64,000 nucleotides of DNA. It comes from Oceanospirillum sp964342385 (GTDB lineage Bacteria; Pseudomonadota; Gammaproteobacteria; Pseudomonadales; Halomonadaceae). A program made the translations under genes and the position numbers. Below, one piece after another: positions 62,572 to 64,000 of the stretch. The stretch spans positions 29,226 through 93,225 of the forward strand of contig CAYFGP010000008.1 in assembly GCA_964342385.1 (NCBI GenBank). The letters are read 5' to 3'. Positions within the stretch are counted from its first letter, which is position 1; every line of letters begins with the position of its first letter. The notes under the pieces were generated by a model, which was not told the DNA's origin, did not search any database, and saw nothing but the letters and a program-made list of their open reading frames with translations.

Positions 62572-63693
62572 TTAGATCGTTTGATTAAATACAGCATATT
62601 GATTAGATCCACGCCCTTTAGCTTGCTTTAAAGCCTGCCCCGCCTTTCGATACAGAGACTCTGGCGTATCTTTATTGTGGACCGCCACACCATAGCTAAA
62701 GCTAAGTTTCTTACCCAAACCAGGATTTACAATCGCTTTTTGCTTTAAGGCTTTTTGTACTTTGTCCACCAACATCTCAGCCTGATGCCGATCACAGCCC
62801 GGTAATATCATGGAAAACTCATCACCACCGGTACGGGCGACAAAATCCACAGAACGCTTTGCTTGGCTGGGTAAAAACTGAGCCAACTTTTTCAAACAGG
62901 CATTGCCCGCCTGATAGTCCAGCGCATCGTTGTAGTCTTTAAAGTGATCCACATTTACGACGACAAGAGATAATGGGGTATGAAAACGATTAGAGAGATT
63001 CATGGCATTATCCAATACCTCATCAAAACCTTTACGGTTGGCGATCCCTGTCATCTCATCGGTATGATTAATAATTCTAATTTTTTCAGCAAAAGAGACA
63101 TTCTGTTGATTTTTATTCTGAGCCAAACGAAAGAGGCTTTTGAGGGTAAAGATCATAACGACAACCAGTGCAGGAAACATCAGCACGGATAACGTCTGAT
63201 CTAACAGGGAAAGATTGGGGTCATTAAACACAAAGACGATATAGGCCAATACCAACTGCGGCAGAGAGATGATCATCAGTCGGGTACGGGCAAAAAACGC
63301 CAGCGTTAAACTGAAAAAACCGACAATCAGAAACTTTTCAGCAACATAGTAAATTTGCCAGATTTCGTAGACATACCAAGCGGTCATCAACCAGCTAAGA
63401 GAGGTCAAAAATGCACCGACCACTCCGGTAAATTCACCATGATGCCCTCTTGTATGCTCCATACGAAACAAGATAGCAGCAATCAACAATGCAACAGCCG
63501 GGGACCACAGTGCAAAGCCCGGGGCATAAACACCCACACCAGGGGTCGTAAGGAAAAAGAAGCCGTAGCACAATAAGGCCAATACACCAGAGGCTACAGC
63601 CCAGATAAAGCCGTAGGTGAGCACCCGATGCATTAAATTACTGGAAAAGCGTACTTCAGGTTCATTAACTGCAGTCAGTAGTTGTGTAGGCAA
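62572..63693 (-). CDS. Membrane diguanylate cyclase (GGDEF), copy 2
   Basis: A 373-aa paralogue of the preceding cyclase with the same layout: about six helices, then GGDEF. The active site is RTGGDEFSMILPG with the I-site RSVD 5 residues before. Two likely metal and base contacts in HFKDYNDALDYQAGN differ from the usual GHxxGD, since the Gly-His is replaced by Leu-Asp, so activity is less certain. The TTG at 63693, 7 bases after AGAGG, is proposed as start; a TTG at 63714 is the alternative. Confidence 0.82.
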   Translation of the reverse strand: MPTQLLTAVNEPEVRFSSNLMHRVLTYGFIWAVASGVLALLCYGFFFLTTPGVGVYAPGFALWSPAVALLIAAILFRMEHTRGHHGEFTGVVGAFLTSLSWLMTAWYVYEIWQIYYVAEKFLIVGFFSLTLAFFARTRLMIISLPQLVLAYIVFVFNDPNLSLLDQTLSVLMFPALVVVMIFTLKSLFRLAQNKNQQNVSFAEKIRIINHTDEMTGIANRKGFDEVLDNAMNLSNRFHTPLSLVVVNVDHFKDYNDALDYQAGNACLKKLAQFLPSQAKRSVDFVARTGGDEFSMILPGCDRHQAEMLVDKVQKALKQKAIVNPGLGKKLSFSYGVAVHNKDTPESLYRKAGQALKQAKGRGSNQYAVFNQTI

Positions 63694-63747
63694 AATAAGG
63701 CCTCTTGGATTCAAGTAACAAGTGCAATCCAGTTTACAACAATAAGT

Positions 63748-63954
63748 TTAGCTTGGATCTTGGAAAACCTGCTCTAAGGATTCTGCCTGAAGAATATTAG
63801 CGGTCCACTGTACCAGTTGATCTTCGCTGGCCTGAAGTAAATGAGTAAGAACAGGAACTAATGATCGATAGAAGAATGGTTGAGAACACTTACGTACAAG
63901 CGGTAGTAAATCATCATTCTTTAAAACAGATAGATTACGAACTTCACCGAGCAA
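63748..63954 (-). CDS. Hypothetical short protein
   Basis: A 68-aa reading frame from a TTG at 63954 to a TAA at 63748, 54 bp before the cyclase. The sequence (LVRKCSQPFFYRSLVPVLTHLL, in part) looks like an amphipathic helical protein and is not low-complexity, but no family is recognised. The frame is open upstream to 63993, but that part runs through an intrinsic terminator, so a start after it is more likely. No ribosome site is seen. It may be a remnant. Confidence 0.3.
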   Translation of the reverse strand: MLGEVRNLSVLKNDDLLPLVRKCSQPFFYRSLVPVLTHLLQASEDQLVQWTANILQAESLEQVFQDPS

Positions 63955-63955
63955 A

Positions 63956-63985
63956 TAAAAAAACCGGCCTTCGCAAAAAGGCCGG
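63956..63985 (-). terminator. Terminator for a minus-strand gene beyond the window
   Basis: ACCGGCCTT at 63962-63970 pairs with AAGGCCGGT at 63977-63985, followed on the minus strand by six T residues. Confidence 0.85.
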
Positions 63986-64000
63986 TACTTCAAGTGAAGT

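Noticed and set aside
1..64000. tRNA, rRNA, insertion sequences, integrase, phage genes, cas genes
   Set aside because: No convincing example was seen on either strand; the only mobile-type sequences are the small non-coding repeats listed.

Overview
The window looks like a chromosomal segment of a marine gammaproteobacterium, most likely of the Oceanospirillaceae type. This is inferred from the gene mix (MotY of the sodium-type flagellar motor, choline-sulfate and hydroxyproline catabolism, SulP transporter) and from moderate-GC codon use; no rRNA marker is present, so the assignment is tentative. All family calls rest on motif recognition by eye, with no database search.

Bases 1-20.7 kb. 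After a REPIN-like element (75-407) comes a hydroxyproline/amino-acid catabolic block: 4-hydroxyproline 2-epimerase, an FAD D-amino-acid (D-hydroxyproline) dehydrogenase, a polyamine-type ABC binding protein, a pyrroline-carboxylate reductase-like protein, a Tat-exported agmatine-deiminase-family protein, MarR and GST. A DapA-family deaminase and the missing ABC ATPase and two permeases lie at 16.2-20.7 kb. A 17-bp palindrome, TTGTATA-N3-TATACAA, recurs before the dehydrogenase, the binding protein and the DapA-like gene and suggests one regulon. Inserted between the two halves are an MNIO (DUF692)/DUF2063 operon led by a large ferritin-like protein with a Cys-rich tail, a PSD/PsiD-type decarboxylase, a 58-aa membrane protein and a three-repeat orphan CRISPR array.

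Bases 21-37 kb are mainly housekeeping: a DUF4442 protein, an orphan ABC ATPase, argF, grxD, a 2-Cys peroxiredoxin, RNase T, motY and argG, then a choline-sulfate block (LysR regulator, betC, choX, choW, choV) and a SulP transporter.

Bases 37.1-60.8 kb hold the most unusual locus: a ribosomal peptide (TOMM-type) biosynthetic region with four large YcaO proteins carrying N-terminal docking regions. It also has two leader-rich precursor proteins whose C-termini share an ALxDY...PFT motif, a thiazolinyl-imide-reductase-like oxidoreductase, a methyltransferase, a PhyH dioxygenase, an asparagine-synthase-like amidotransferase and two giant kinase/cyclase/ATPase regulators. Each precursor is followed by a strong hairpin. 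No FMN azoline dehydrogenase, exporter or leader peptidase is visible. The genes form a left set around precursor 1 and a right set around precursor 2. Two membrane diguanylate cyclases close the window.
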